In this document: in pieces, positions 1-8,158 of the stretch
Numbering within the stretch: position 1 is the first letter of the stretch
Layout of the letters: every line of letters starts with the position of its first letter
Source: GAS368 sp965227745
Lineage (GTDB): Bacteria > Verrucomicrobiota > Verrucomicrobiia > Opitutales > Opitutaceae
Length of the DNA stretch: 64,000 nucleotides
NCBI GenBank assembly: GCA_965227745.1
Contig: OZ245769.1
Coordinates: 5,270,001-5,334,000, forward strand
Direction: 5' to 3'
The notes under the pieces: model-generated
Databases searched by the model: none
What the model saw: the letters and a program-made list of their open reading frames with translations, nothing else
Told to the model about the DNA's origin: nothing
Made by a program: the position numbers and the translations under genes

Positions 1-983
1 TCGCTTTCGTGCAGCGCACCTTGGACTCGCTTCAACTCGGTCACGTCGACACAAGCCCCGATCATGCGGACCGCGTGGTTGAAACGATTATATTCGGGCC
101 GGCCGCGATCCGCGAGCCAGATGGTGGTCCCGTCAGGACGCACGATGCGGTAGTCGGCGATGAAATCGCTATGATCACGAATCGAAACCGCCAAGGTCGA
201 CAGAACCCGTTCGCGATCGTCCGGGTGGAGGCAGGAGGCAAAAAAGTCTGGGCCGCCAAGGAGGAGTTCGTCGCGAGTCCGACCAAATAGCGTGGCCGTG
301 GTCTCGTCGCATACGACGCGACCGTCGACCAAATCCCAGTCCCACGTTCCGACATGGCCCGCATCAAGCGCGATGCGCACCTGGGTTTCCGCTCGAGTGA
401 GGGCCTGTTCCGCGTTCTTGCGCTCCGTAACGTCTTCGGTGAGGAGGACGATGCCGGCCACCGTGCCTGCCGAATCCAGCCATGGGCGCGCCTCCCAGCG
501 GAGCCAGCGAACCGAACCATCCTTGGCGGTCATTTGCTCGGCATCCATGCTGAGCGTTTCGCCCGCCAGGGCGCGGTTGTAAGCCTCGCGCCAGCTCGGC
601 TCCGTATGGGGAAAAACATCGTAGTGGCAGCGGCCGCGGAGTTCTTCATCCCCCAGCGCGTAATCTAAATTCCAGAGGCGGCTGGTGGTGATGTAGCACA
701 TCTTCCGATCCAGCATCGCGAGAGCGATCGGGGCGTATTCGATGAAAAGCGCCAGCTTCTCTTCCTGTGCGTGCGACTGCTCGAATTGGGCGCGCAAGTG
801 CCAGAACAAGACCGCCGCGGTGACGATAATGAAAAACCATCCTTTGTAGATCTCGATGGTCCCCCGCGTGCCGATGTCGTACACCAGCCAATTGAGCACC
901 TCGTCGGACAGTAGAATCCACAGCATTCCTACGCCGAGGTAAACCAACGTAACTCGCCCGGCGGCCCAGGTGGATTCGCTCAT
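1..983 (-). CDS. PAS-domain membrane sensor protein, C-terminus outside window
   Basis: The reading frame stays open on the minus strand from an ATG at 983 to the left edge, about 327 residues. Two hydrophobic segments lie near residues 11-27 and 46-62, so the N-terminus is probably membrane-anchored. Two PAS/PAC modules follow: PAS1 around residues 75-195, ending in the PAC-like string LLTEDVTERKNAEQAL, and PAS2 around 200-320, ending in IGACVDVTELKRVQ. The output domain (histidine kinase, GGDEF or other) is cut off, so only a signal-sensing role can be stated. A PAS-containing kinase or diguanylate cyclase is most likely from the family. It is transcribed away from the HPF-like gene, with a perfect 12-bp hairpin between them. 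Confidence 0.8.
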   Translation of the reverse strand, partial: MSESTWAAGRVTLVYLGVGMLWILLSDEVLNWLVYDIGTRGTIEIYKGWFFIIVTAAVLFWHLRAQFEQSHAQEEKLALFIEYAPIALAMLDRKMCYITTSRLWNLDYALGDEELRGRCHYDVFPHTEPSWREAYNRALAGETLSMDAEQMTAKDGSVRWLRWEARPWLDSAGTVAGIVLLTEDVTERKNAEQALTRAETQVRIALDAGHVGTWDWDLVDGRVVCDETTATLFGRTRDELLLGGPDFFASCLHPDDRERVLSTLAVSIRDHSDFIADYRIVRPDGTTIWLADRGRPEYNRFNHAVRMIGACVDVTELKRVQGALHES

Positions 984-1088
984 CGCGATAGATGCGAAGC
1001 GCCGACTACTCCTTCGACTGGCGGAAAATAGCGGGGGCTTTTGCAGGGTAGTCATAATGGGGGCTAAGTCTGCGCTCGGGGTACTGTT

Positions 1089-1117
1089 ATGCCCGCGAGG
1101 GTGCTCCTCGCGGGCAT
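1089..1117 (-). terminator. Perfect 12-bp stem-loop after the HPF-like gene
   Basis: ATGCCCGCGAGG at 1089-1100 pairs perfectly with 1106-1117 around the loop GTGCT. It lies 40 bases downstream of the HPF-like stop on the minus strand and upstream of the PAS gene start. No U-run follows, so it may be a rho-assisted terminator or a structural repeat. Confidence 0.5.
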
Positions 1118-1156
1118 GGGCGAAGTCGGGGCGGGGTTTGGCCGAAGCAACTCGAG

Positions 1157-1507
1157 TTAGGTGGCGGGCGCCGTCTCGGTGGCGTGGCGCGCGTGCTTGC
1201 GCTCGCCTGCGTGCTCGTGGAGAGCGCGCTCAAATTTGGCGAAGAGATCGTTCACCAATGCGTCCGGCTCGTCGGCTTCCGCGTGGATCGCAATATCACG
1301 CGAACCGCTCCGGAGCGTCGCGGAGCAATTGAAGCGGGCCGGGCCGGTGTGGGGCTTCTCCAAGCGCAGGTGTAGATGGAGGCTGCCGACGAGGGTGGCA
1401 TGGTGCCGGTGAAGTTTAGCCGCTTTGCTCTCGATGCGCTCGACGAGACCAGGCGTGGCGGTGAAGCCTTCGAATGAGACGAGCGGAGTGGGGGTGGATT
1501 GATTCAT
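1157..1507 (-). CDS. HPF/RaiA-family ribosome-associated protein
   Basis: A 116-residue protein that looks like the short hibernation-promoting factor / sigma-54 modulation fold: an N-terminal GFTATPGLVERIESKAAKL helix region, a central basic beta stretch, and the family-typical DIAIHAEADEPD followed by a helix LVNDLFAKFERALHEH. Such proteins bind the 30S subunit and dimerise or inactivate ribosomes in stationary phase. The start at 1507 (MNQST) was chosen because the N-terminus then fits the family; the frame is open further upstream but that part is not protein-like. No C-terminal dimerisation domain is present, so it is a short form. It is divergent from hemN, with 272 bases between the two starts in which I see no gene. 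Confidence 0.75.
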   Translation of the reverse strand: MNQSTPTPLVSFEGFTATPGLVERIESKAAKLHRHHATLVGSLHLHLRLEKPHTGPARFNCSATLRSGSRDIAIHAEADEPDALVNDLFAKFERALHEHAGERKHARHATETAPAT

Positions 1508-1779
1508 GGGATGAAACGGAGGGATGAATATTTTGCCGCGACACCGGCGCGCGTGAGCGGCCAGCGGCAGGGACGGGATCATCTTAGCGGAGTGGGCCAA
1601 CGGTAACTCTGCACGGTTTGCTCGTGTATGATCATTTCTTGCGGAGTGATATTGGCGGAGGCGCGTGGTTACGGCGCTGAGCCGGGCGATTTCCTCGGTC
1701 GTTGCGCAAGAAATGCCATTAAGCGCGCAATCAATGCGGAGCAGGCGCCCGGGATTTTTGCGACGATGCGCAGTATCCC

Positions 1780-3186
1780 ATGACGACTCTGACGCCCACC
1801 AAGCCGGACAGTGCTGAACGCATCGATCTCGATCTGATTCGAAAATACTCGGTGCCGGGTCCCCGCTACACGTCGTATCCGCCCGCGACAAAATTTACCG
1901 CGGAGCTGCCTGCGCTTCGTTTGGAAGCGGCGATTGCCGATGACAACCAAAGCAGTGATCGCCCGATCTCGCTCTATTTTCACCTGCCCTTTTGCGAGAC
2001 CCGGTGCTGGTTCTGCGGCTGCAATACCGTGATCACGAAACGCCGGGGTGCGTCGGCCGAATACTTGGTCGATTTGGAGAAGGAAATGCGGCTGACCGCC
2101 GCCCAGATCGATCCCAACCGGCCAGTCGTCCAGATCCATTTCGGCGGTGGCACCCCTACATTCTTCCGCCCGGATGAACTGCGAAAGCTGGGTGCGCTGA
2201 TTAAGGAGCTCTTTCCCAATCGTGCACCGAACTGCGAATTTGGCGTGGAGATTGATCCCCGCCGCATCGATCAGGACCACGTTTTCGCCCTGCGCGAAAT
2301 CGGTGCCAACCGCGCGTCCTTGGGCGTGCAGGATACCAATCCCCGGGTGCAACTCGCCATCCATCGGATCCAACCGCAGGCGAAAAATGAACAAGCCTTC
2401 GCGTGGCTGCGCGAGGCGGGGTTTGCCTCGATCAATGTCGATTTGATCTACGGCCTGCCGCTGCAAACCGAGACGACCTTTGCGCAAACGATCGACGATG
2501 TGCTGGCGCTCGGGCCGGACCGGCTTTCGGTGTTCAGCTACGCCCACGTGCCGTGGATCAAGCCGGCGCAAAAAATCTTCGATGACCGCGAGCAATTGCC
2601 GGATGCGGAGCAGAAGCTCGCGATGTTTGCCGTGGCGCACGAGAAGCTGACGGCGGCCGGCTTCGTCGATATCGGTCTGGATCATTTCGCGAAGCCGGAC
2701 GATGACCTCGCCAAGGCGCTGGAGGCGCGGACTCTGCACCGCAACTTTCAAGGCTACAGCACGCAATCGGGTGCTTCGCTCTATGGCTTCGGGGTATCGT
2801 CGATTTCGTCCACGCCCGATACGTATCGGCAAAATTTTAAGACGCTGGATGAATGGCGGGCGGCGTTGGCCAAGGGAGAATTGCCTATCGAGCGGGGCCT
2901 GAGGCTGACCGCCGAGGATCAACGCCGGCGGCACGTGATCATGAAGATCATGTGCGAGCGCGAGCTCGATTTCGTGAGACTTTCGGACGAGCTGAGTCTC
3001 GATTTTACTTCGGTGTACGCCACTGAGATTGAGCGGCTCGCCGCGTTTGAAGCGGACGGACTCATCGCGCGCACGGAGAGTGGTTTCGTCGTTAGCCCAG
3101 AAGGTGTGCCGCTGCTCCGGGTCATCGCCATGGCCTTCGATCACGCCACGCCGCCCACGGCCGGAATGCATTCGCGGACGATCTAG
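1780..3186 (+). CDS. hemN: Oxygen-independent coproporphyrinogen III oxidase (radical SAM)
   Basis: The 468-residue product matches HemN in length (E. coli 457) and motifs. It has the N-terminal PGPRYTSYPPA signature, the radical-SAM cysteines C72, C76 and C79 in CETRCWFCGCN with the HemN-specific extra C81, and the SAM-binding GGGTPTF. The enzyme decarboxylates coproporphyrinogen III to protoporphyrinogen IX without O2 in the cytoplasm. It is the first of five heme-pathway genes in this window (hemN, protoporphyrinogen oxidase, hemH, hemC, hemA). The next gene starts 111 bases downstream on the same strand. No clear promoter or FNR box could be identified in the upstream 270 bases. Confidence 0.96.
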   Translation: MTTLTPTKPDSAERIDLDLIRKYSVPGPRYTSYPPATKFTAELPALRLEAAIADDNQSSDRPISLYFHLPFCETRCWFCGCNTVITKRRGASAEYLVDLEKEMRLTAAQIDPNRPVVQIHFGGGTPTFFRPDELRKLGALIKELFPNRAPNCEFGVEIDPRRIDQDHVFALREIGANRASLGVQDTNPRVQLAIHRIQPQAKNEQAFAWLREAGFASINVDLIYGLPLQTETTFAQTIDDVLALGPDRLSVFSYAHVPWIKPAQKIFDDREQLPDAEQKLAMFAVAHEKLTAAGFVDIGLDHFAKPDDDLAKALEARTLHRNFQGYSTQSGASLYGFGVSSISSTPDTYRQNFKTLDEWRAALAKGELPIERGLRLTAEDQRRRHVIMKIMCERELDFVRLSDELSLDFTSVYATEIERLAAFEADGLIARTESGFVVSPEGVPLLRVIAMAFDHATPPTAGMHSRTI

Positions 3187-3297
3187 AACTCGGTCCGGCG
3201 GAAATCGTGCACGCCCTACAATATCCAGTCCCGAAACAGCAAGAAATGCGGAGCAACTAACGCGGAGAGTGATAGACTCTTTGGAACCCCGTGCCCC

Positions 3298-4263
3298 ATG
3301 AAGCTTTCGACTAATTATCTGGGATTGCGACTGTCGTCGCCCTTGGTGGTAGGGGCGTCGCCATTTTGCGATACCGTGTATCAGGCGCGGAATCTGCAAG
3401 ACGCCGGGGTGGGCGCACTGGTGCTGCGATCGCTCTTCGAGGAGGACTGCGCGCCGGTGCCGGCACAATTGAATCCCGATGAGCCCGTGGAGGTCGCGGC
3501 CTATCAGCACTCGGTCGTCGGCTACGCACACTACATCGCGGCGCTGAAGCAGGATATTTCCATCCCCGTCGTGGCGTCGCTGAATGGCACTCGGACTTTT
3601 GCGTGGGCCGAAAACGCGGCGCGCCTGCAGCTCGCCGGTGCGGACGCGATCGAGCTCAATTTTTATCGCGTGGTCTCGGACGTGAACGTCGACGCTGACC
3701 AGGTGGAACTAGAGATGATCGAGATCGTGCGCGCGGTCACGGCCGCCGTCCGCATCCCGGTCTGCGTGAAACTTTCGCCGTACCACACGGCGCTGGCCCA
3801 ACTGGTGGTGGCCCTGGAGCTGGCCGGAGCGGCAGGCGTCGTGCTCTTCAATCGATTCTACCAGCCGGACATAAATATTTCGACCCTCGAGGTGCAGCCG
3901 CATCTCAAGCTATCGGTGCCCGAAGAGGTGCAACTGCGCCTCCGGTGGCTGGCGATTCTGTCGCCCAAAATACGCGGCACGCTCATCGCCAACGGCGGGT
4001 TTCACGCTTCGAGCGACGTGATCAAAGCCCTGCTCACGGGCGCTTCGGCCGTACAGGTTGTCTCGGTGCTGCTGCGCCACGGGCCGATGGTCTTGCACAC
4101 GCTGCATGCCGGCATCGAATCGTGGATGAGTGAACATGGTTATGCCGACATCGCGGCTTTTCGCGGACTGCTCGCGGTCGATCGGGCGAAGGATGCCTCG
4201 GCGTTCGAGCGCGCCAATTATCACAGCACCCTGCAGAGCTGGCGGCGGGATCGGCCTTACTAA
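3298..4263 (+). CDS. Dihydroorotate dehydrogenase-like FMN protein
   Basis: 321 residues with a TIM-barrel PyrD-like pattern: MKLSTNYLGLRLSSPLVVGA at the N-terminus, VCVKLSPYHTALAQL (phosphate/FMN strand) in the middle, and IANGGFHASSDVIKALLTGASAVQVVS near the end. It belongs to the 'dihydroorotate dehydrogenase-like' group found in anaerobes and Verrucomicrobia/Bacteroidetes, whose substrate is not established. A role in pyrimidine synthesis should not be assumed because no other pyr gene is nearby. It may share transcription with hemN. The stop overlaps the stop of the convergent protoporphyrinogen oxidase gene by four bases. Confidence 0.85.
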   Translation: MKLSTNYLGLRLSSPLVVGASPFCDTVYQARNLQDAGVGALVLRSLFEEDCAPVPAQLNPDEPVEVAAYQHSVVGYAHYIAALKQDISIPVVASLNGTRTFAWAENAARLQLAGADAIELNFYRVVSDVNVDADQVELEMIEIVRAVTAAVRIPVCVKLSPYHTALAQLVVALELAGAAGVVLFNRFYQPDINISTLEVQPHLKLSVPEEVQLRLRWLAILSPKIRGTLIANGGFHASSDVIKALLTGASAVQVVSVLLRHGPMVLHTLHAGIESWMSEHGYADIAAFRGLLAVDRAKDASAFERANYHSTLQSWRRDRPY

Positions 4264-5642
4264 ACGGGCCGCGTGTAGTCGGTCGCGGCGGCGGCGAGGC
4301 GAAAGCCGGACTCGATGCAATTCGGGAGCGAGACCCCGTCGCGGCAATTTCCGCCGATAAAAATTCCCGGAGCCTTGGCCTCAAGCGCGGTGATCGCGTC
4401 TTTGAATCGCTGATGACCGATTTCGTACTGAGGAATGGCGCGAGGCCAGCGCTGGATATGGGCAAACGACGGTGCACCCTTCGCGCCGATCAGCTCCGTC
4501 AATTCGGCGGAGACCAAACTGATCAGGTCGGCATCATCGAGTCGGGTCAGAACAGGTTGGCGAACTCCCCCGACAAAGGCTGTAATGCCGACCTGCCCCG
4601 CCGGCGCCCGGCCCGGGAATAGCGTGCTGGAGAAGAGCGCGCCGAGAATCGAGCGTTGCTCGACGGCGGGGGCCAAAGCACCGAAGCCATCCAGGCGATG
4701 CGCGACGCGCTCGCGTGGATAGCCGAGCAGTAGCGACACGACAGGCGGGTGGTGAATCGCGCTCAGCTCGGGCAGGCCCGTGCCGCCCGGAATGCCCTCG
4801 AAACGCAAGCGGCTCAGCCCGTCTGCGGGCAGGGCGAAGATCACGGTATCGAAGCGCTCGGACGTGAGCGAAGTCCCGCTTTCGTACACGAGTTCCCATT
4901 CGGTTTCGACGCGGCGCACCGCCTGCACCGAGGTGCTTAGGCGAATGGAACTCGCGAGTGTGGCCGCGAGGGCTTGGGGCAGGGTATCGAGCCCATCGAC
5001 GAACGAGTAGATGCGCCCCTTGGGGCCGCCGCTGGCGTTGCGACGCTTGATCGACCCGCGCAGGAGGGAACCGTACTGTTGTTCCAGGCTATAGAGCTTG
5101 GGGAAGGCGTGTTTGACCGAAAGGCGTTCGGGATCGCCCGCATACACGCCGCCGACGAAAGGATTGATCGCGTAGTCGAGGAACTCGCGACCGAGACGGC
5201 GCCGGACAAAATCCGCGACACTTTCGTCTCCGTCGGCCGAATATTTCGGGCGCCACAGCTCCGCACAGAGTTGCAGCTTGGCCCACATTGAAAAAAGACC
5301 CGTGGCCACGAAGCCGAGCGGGGAAACCGGCATCGGTGTCAGGCCGCCGTTTTTAACGATATAACGATTCTTCGCCTCGGGCGATGCGTAGATTTGCTGC
5401 GAAGCCAAACCGAGATCGCCGATCAATGCCGCGACCGCCGCGGAATTCTCGATGAGAGAATTGGGGCCGAGCTCGTGCAGCCACCCGTCTTGCCGAAACG
5501 TCTGGATGGCCCCGCCGACGCGAGGTGACTTTTCAAACAACACCACCTCGCAGCCCGAGCGTCGGGCCTGCCAGGCGGCGGTCAGGCCGGTAATGCCGCC
5601 GCCGAGAACTGCGACCCGGCGCGAAGGAGAAGAGGAAGCCAT
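4260..5642 (-). CDS. hemG: Protoporphyrinogen oxidase (HemY/HemG-type FAD enzyme)
   Basis: 460 residues with the FAD-binding Rossmann motif VLGGGITGLTAAW at residues 8-20, the EKSPRVGGAIQT stretch and the C-terminal FIGGNCRDGVSLPNCIESG, all typical of the oxygen-dependent protoporphyrinogen IX oxidase (HemY-type, formerly HemG in many annotations). It makes protoporphyrin IX for ferrochelatase, encoded 1 kb away. Coproporphyrinogen oxidase activity, as in Gram-positive HemY, is an alternative, but the presence of HemN and a classical ferrochelatase favours the protoporphyrin branch. It is followed upstream on the same strand by the TonB-like gene, 19 bases away, so they may be co-transcribed. 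Confidence 0.92.
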   Translation of the reverse strand: MASSSPSRRVAVLGGGITGLTAAWQARRSGCEVVLFEKSPRVGGAIQTFRQDGWLHELGPNSLIENSAAVAALIGDLGLASQQIYASPEAKNRYIVKNGGLTPMPVSPLGFVATGLFSMWAKLQLCAELWRPKYSADGDESVADFVRRRLGREFLDYAINPFVGGVYAGDPERLSVKHAFPKLYSLEQQYGSLLRGSIKRRNASGGPKGRIYSFVDGLDTLPQALAATLASSIRLSTSVQAVRRVETEWELVYESGTSLTSERFDTVIFALPADGLSRLRFEGIPGGTGLPELSAIHHPPVVSLLLGYPRERVAHRLDGFGALAPAVEQRSILGALFSSTLFPGRAPAGQVGITAFVGGVRQPVLTRLDDADLISLVSAELTELIGAKGAPSFAHIQRWPRAIPQYEIGHQRFKDAITALEAKAPGIFIGGNCRDGVSLPNCIESGFRLAAAATDYTRPV

Positions 5643-5661
5643 GGAGAGTGAATTCGCAGGA

Positions 5662-6441
5662 TCATTCCACGAGGTGGAAGTTGATCGGGACGAGCATGCG
5701 GGTGCTGACCTTGCGCCCGCCTTTTATGCCCGGGCGGAAGCGCCACATCTTCACGGCGGCGATGGCCGCATCTTCAAAGCCACTGTGGGTGCTGGTGGCG
5801 ATTGCGACGTCGCTCACCCGGCCATCCTGATAGACGATAAACGTGACCGTAACGCTGGCCGCGGAGACGTATTGTTTCTGGCTTTGCGGGAAAATAGGGG
5901 AGGGCTGAAAAACGACTTCGGGTTTCCGATCCAGATCGGCCAAATTGAAAATGTTATCGAGGGCGACGGTCCGCGCGCCGCGGGTGATATGCTCCGGGAT
6001 GACGAAGATTTTGACCTGCGAAAGATCCGGCTGATCGACCAGACTGGAAAGGTCGAGAGGCTGGACAAAGTCGGTGGGCGACGGGATGCGGGGAACATCG
6101 GCGAGCATGGGGGCCGGACTGCCGAGGTCGGGCTTCGCGGGAGCATCGTCACTCGGCGCAGGCTCCGGCTCTTCGAGTTCTTTGAGCTGAGGAACGAAAA
6201 GGGCGAGGGCGGGAATTTCAGTCTTCGGCGCGGCGTGGACTACTTTTTTCATCGGGCGCACCCCGAAGAGAATTGCGCCATGGAGTGCGGCGGAGAGGAC
6301 CATTGCAAAAATAACCGTGGCTTTGCCGCGTTGGGGGCGGGGATAGCAAGTCGCGGAGTCGATCCGGGCAGCGCCCACCTTGGCGGTCGCGGGCACGGTT
6401 CGCGATGAACCGGAGGCGAGTGGCAGAGGGAGTGTGAGCAT
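5662..6441 (-). CDS. Energy transducer TonB-family protein
   Basis: 259 residues. A single hydrophobic segment at about 42-60 (VIFAMVLSAALHGAILFGV) is followed by a proline-rich linker (EEPEPAPSDDAPAKPDL) and a C-terminal TonB domain with VTFIVYQDGRVSDVAIATST and AAIAAVKMWRFRPG. TonB links the inner-membrane proton-motive force to outer-membrane transporters. The N-terminal cytoplasmic stretch of about 40 residues is longer than usual. No exbB/exbD is in the window. It lies next to heme and iron genes, which would suit heme or siderophore uptake, but no TonB-dependent receptor is visible nearby. Confidence 0.85.
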   Translation of the reverse strand: MLTLPLPLASGSSRTVPATAKVGAARIDSATCYPRPQRGKATVIFAMVLSAALHGAILFGVRPMKKVVHAAPKTEIPALALFVPQLKELEEPEPAPSDDAPAKPDLGSPAPMLADVPRIPSPTDFVQPLDLSSLVDQPDLSQVKIFVIPEHITRGARTVALDNIFNLADLDRKPEVVFQPSPIFPQSQKQYVSAASVTVTFIVYQDGRVSDVAIATSTHSGFEDAAIAAVKMWRFRPGIKGGRKVSTRMLVPINFHLVE

Positions 6442-6608
6442 GGCGAAATTCTAACGTGTTTCTTGATCGGGCGCTTGGCGTGGATTGTTCGACCCTGCGC
6501 ATGCGTTGTTTCGTTTGGCTCCGAACGTCCGGAACGTGGGACAAGATATGCACAAATCTCGGCAGGCCGTGCGGTGCGGTGGCGCAGGGATTGGCGTAGG
6601 CTAGGCGG

Positions 6609-7667
6609 ATGGCCACCCGTGCTGTCCTTCTCGTCAATCTTGGCTCGCCTGATTCTCCGTCCGAAGCGGATGTCCGCACCTACTTGCGGGAGTTTCTCGG
6701 TGATGAACGCGTGATCGACCTCCCGGCGCCGCTGCGGTGGCTCCTGCTGGAGGGGATCATCTTGCGCACCCGCCCGAAGAAGTCCGCCCATGCCTACGCG
6801 TCCATTTGGACAGAGGATGGATCGCCCCTGATGCACACCTCGGAAGTCGTGCAGAAAAAGATGAACCGGGAGTTTGACGACCAAGTGCCGGTCTATCTCG
6901 CGATGCGCTACGGACAGCCGTCGATCGCATCGGTGATCGGCGAGATGGTGGCCGACGGAGTCGAGGAATTGCTGCTCCTCCCGCAATATCCTCACTTCGC
7001 GATGTCATCGTGGGAGACGGTGGTGGTGCGGGTGAAGGAAGAGCTCGCGCGCCAAGCGCCGGGCCTGCGCCTGACCTGCATCGAGCCGTTTTTTGCCGAC
7101 CGCGACTACATCGAGGCACTGGTGACGGTGTCGGCTCCTTATCTCGATCAGCCCCATGATCACCTCTTGTTCAGCTACCATGGCGTGCCGGTGCGGCATT
7201 TGCGCAAATATGGCTGCACGCAGGGCCGCGCGGCGGAGGCCTGCGATTGCTGCCCGCCGGGAACCCCTTCGCGCGCGACCTGCTATCGGGCGCAAGTATA
7301 TGCGACGACACAGGCGTTTGCCGCGCGGGCAGGCTTGGAGGCCGAACGTTATTCCGTGTCATTTCAGTCGCGCATCGCGGGTGAGCCGTGGTGCAGACCG
7401 TTTACCGACCACGAACTGGTGCGCCTCGCGCGCCAGGGTAAGAAGCGGTTGCTAATCATGTGCCCGGCCTTCGTGGCGGATTGTCTCGAGACCCTGGAAG
7501 AGATCGCGGTCGCGGGGCGGGAGACCTTTCTGGCCGCTGGCGGTGAGAGCTTCGAACTCATCCCCTGTTTGAACGCGCATCCGGCCTACGTGGCCTTTCT
7601 CGCCGGCCGAGTGAACGCCTGGCTCGCGAAGCAGACGGCGGGGCAGGGCGTGGTCGTCTCCACGTGA
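6609..7667 (+). CDS. hemH: Ferrochelatase
   Basis: 352 residues that insert Fe2+ into protoporphyrin IX at the cytoplasmic membrane face. Visible signatures: VLLVNLGSPDSPSEADV at the N-terminus, the metal-site histidine H191 in LFSYHGVP, SFQSRIAGEPW at 251-261, and the acidic LETLEEI near 293. A cysteine-rich insert (C203, C212, C214, C215, C225) follows the active-site histidine; some bacterial ferrochelatases use such a loop to bind a [2Fe-2S] cluster. It is divergent from the TonB-like gene. A short GC hairpin plus four T residues follows at 7675-7695. Confidence 0.97.
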   Translation: MATRAVLLVNLGSPDSPSEADVRTYLREFLGDERVIDLPAPLRWLLLEGIILRTRPKKSAHAYASIWTEDGSPLMHTSEVVQKKMNREFDDQVPVYLAMRYGQPSIASVIGEMVADGVEELLLLPQYPHFAMSSWETVVVRVKEELARQAPGLRLTCIEPFFADRDYIEALVTVSAPYLDQPHDHLLFSYHGVPVRHLRKYGCTQGRAAEACDCCPPGTPSRATCYRAQVYATTQAFAARAGLEAERYSVSFQSRIAGEPWCRPFTDHELVRLARQGKKRLLIMCPAFVADCLETLEEIAVAGRETFLAAGGESFELIPCLNAHPAYVAFLAGRVNAWLAKQTAGQGVVVST

Positions 7668-7674
7668 TCGGGAC

Positions 7675-7695
7675 GGCGCGCGAGAGGCGCCTTTT
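7675..7695 (+). terminator. Probable terminator after hemH
   Basis: GGCGC (7675-7679) pairs with GCGCC (7687-7691), followed by TTTT, eight bases after the hemH stop. The stem is short, so this is a modest call. Confidence 0.5.
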
Positions 7696-7741
7696 CAGAT
7701 CGGGGTTTCGCGCGCGTTAAATAAAACTGTAGCCGAGGCGA

Positions 7742-7820
7742 GTTGCGTCCTCGCGTCGCAATAATTTCGAGCTACGCCGGTTCCTCAACGCGCGTAGTTG
7801 CGACGCAAAGTCGCAATCCC
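7742..7820. repeat. Dispersed palindromic repeat, copy 1
   Basis: This intergenic block contains TTGCGTCCTCGCGTCGCAA and, 35 bases later, the inverted partner TAGTTGCGACGCAAAGTCGCAA. Read on the minus strand it aligns along most of its length with the larger palindrome at 62953-63039, sharing TTGCGTCGCAACTACGC and TCGAAATT in the same order. It looks like a degenerate copy of the same element. Confidence 0.75.
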
Positions 7821-7859
7821 GCTACCCGTTTTTTCAGCGACAGTTTAACCTATGCGCCG

Positions 7860-8084
7860 CTAGCGCAGCGGCTGCACGAGCATGGAGGCGGCAGCTTCGC
7901 GTGCGATGGCCATCCGATTGCCATTGATCTGGCACAGGAAGGGACCGGCGCCGCTCATCTTCTTGATGATGGCTGATTCGCCGAGTCCCAGCTCGCGGAG
8001 GCGCTGACACAAACTCGCTTCGCCGCAGAGGGTCGCGACGCGGCAGAGGATCCCGCAGGGAAGTTCGCAGAGTGACATGGTCAT
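7860..8084 (-). CDS. feoA: FeoA-family small SH3-like protein
   Basis: 74 residues with the FeoA pattern: MSLCELPCGILCRVATL, RLRELGLGESAIIKKM and a C-terminal INGNRMAIAREAAASMLVQPL. FeoA proteins are cytoplasmic partners of the FeoB ferrous-iron transporter; stand-alone FeoA domains also act as regulators. No feoB is present here. It lies at the distal end of the hydrogenase/porin-cytochrome operon, 74 bases after the beta-barrel stop, with a 12-bp hairpin and T-run in between, so its expression may be partly uncoupled. Two adjacent ATG codons (8084 and 8078) are possible starts. Confidence 0.8.
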   Translation of the reverse strand: MTMSLCELPCGILCRVATLCGEASLCQRLRELGLGESAIIKKMSGAGPFLCQINGNRMAIAREAAASMLVQPLR

Positions 8085-8096
8085 GGTAAAAAGGTG

Positions 8097-8132
8097 AGCC
8101 GGCCGCGAGCACCCACTGTGTCGCGGCCGGCT
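8097..8132 (-). terminator. Hairpin plus T-run between beta-barrel gene and feoA
   Basis: AGCCGGCCGCGA (8097-8108) pairs perfectly over 12 bp with 8121-8132. On the minus strand it is followed by CACCTTTTT, then the feoA ATG 12 bases on. It is either the terminator of the hydrogenase operon or an attenuator in front of feoA. Confidence 0.75.
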
Positions 8133-8158
8133 GTTGGGGTAACTAACAGACCGACTCG

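Noticed and set aside
1669..3531. Long minus-strand ORF of about 620 codons opposite hemN
   Set aside because: Antisense shadow of hemN and the DHODH-like gene in GC-rich DNA; no recognisable domains.
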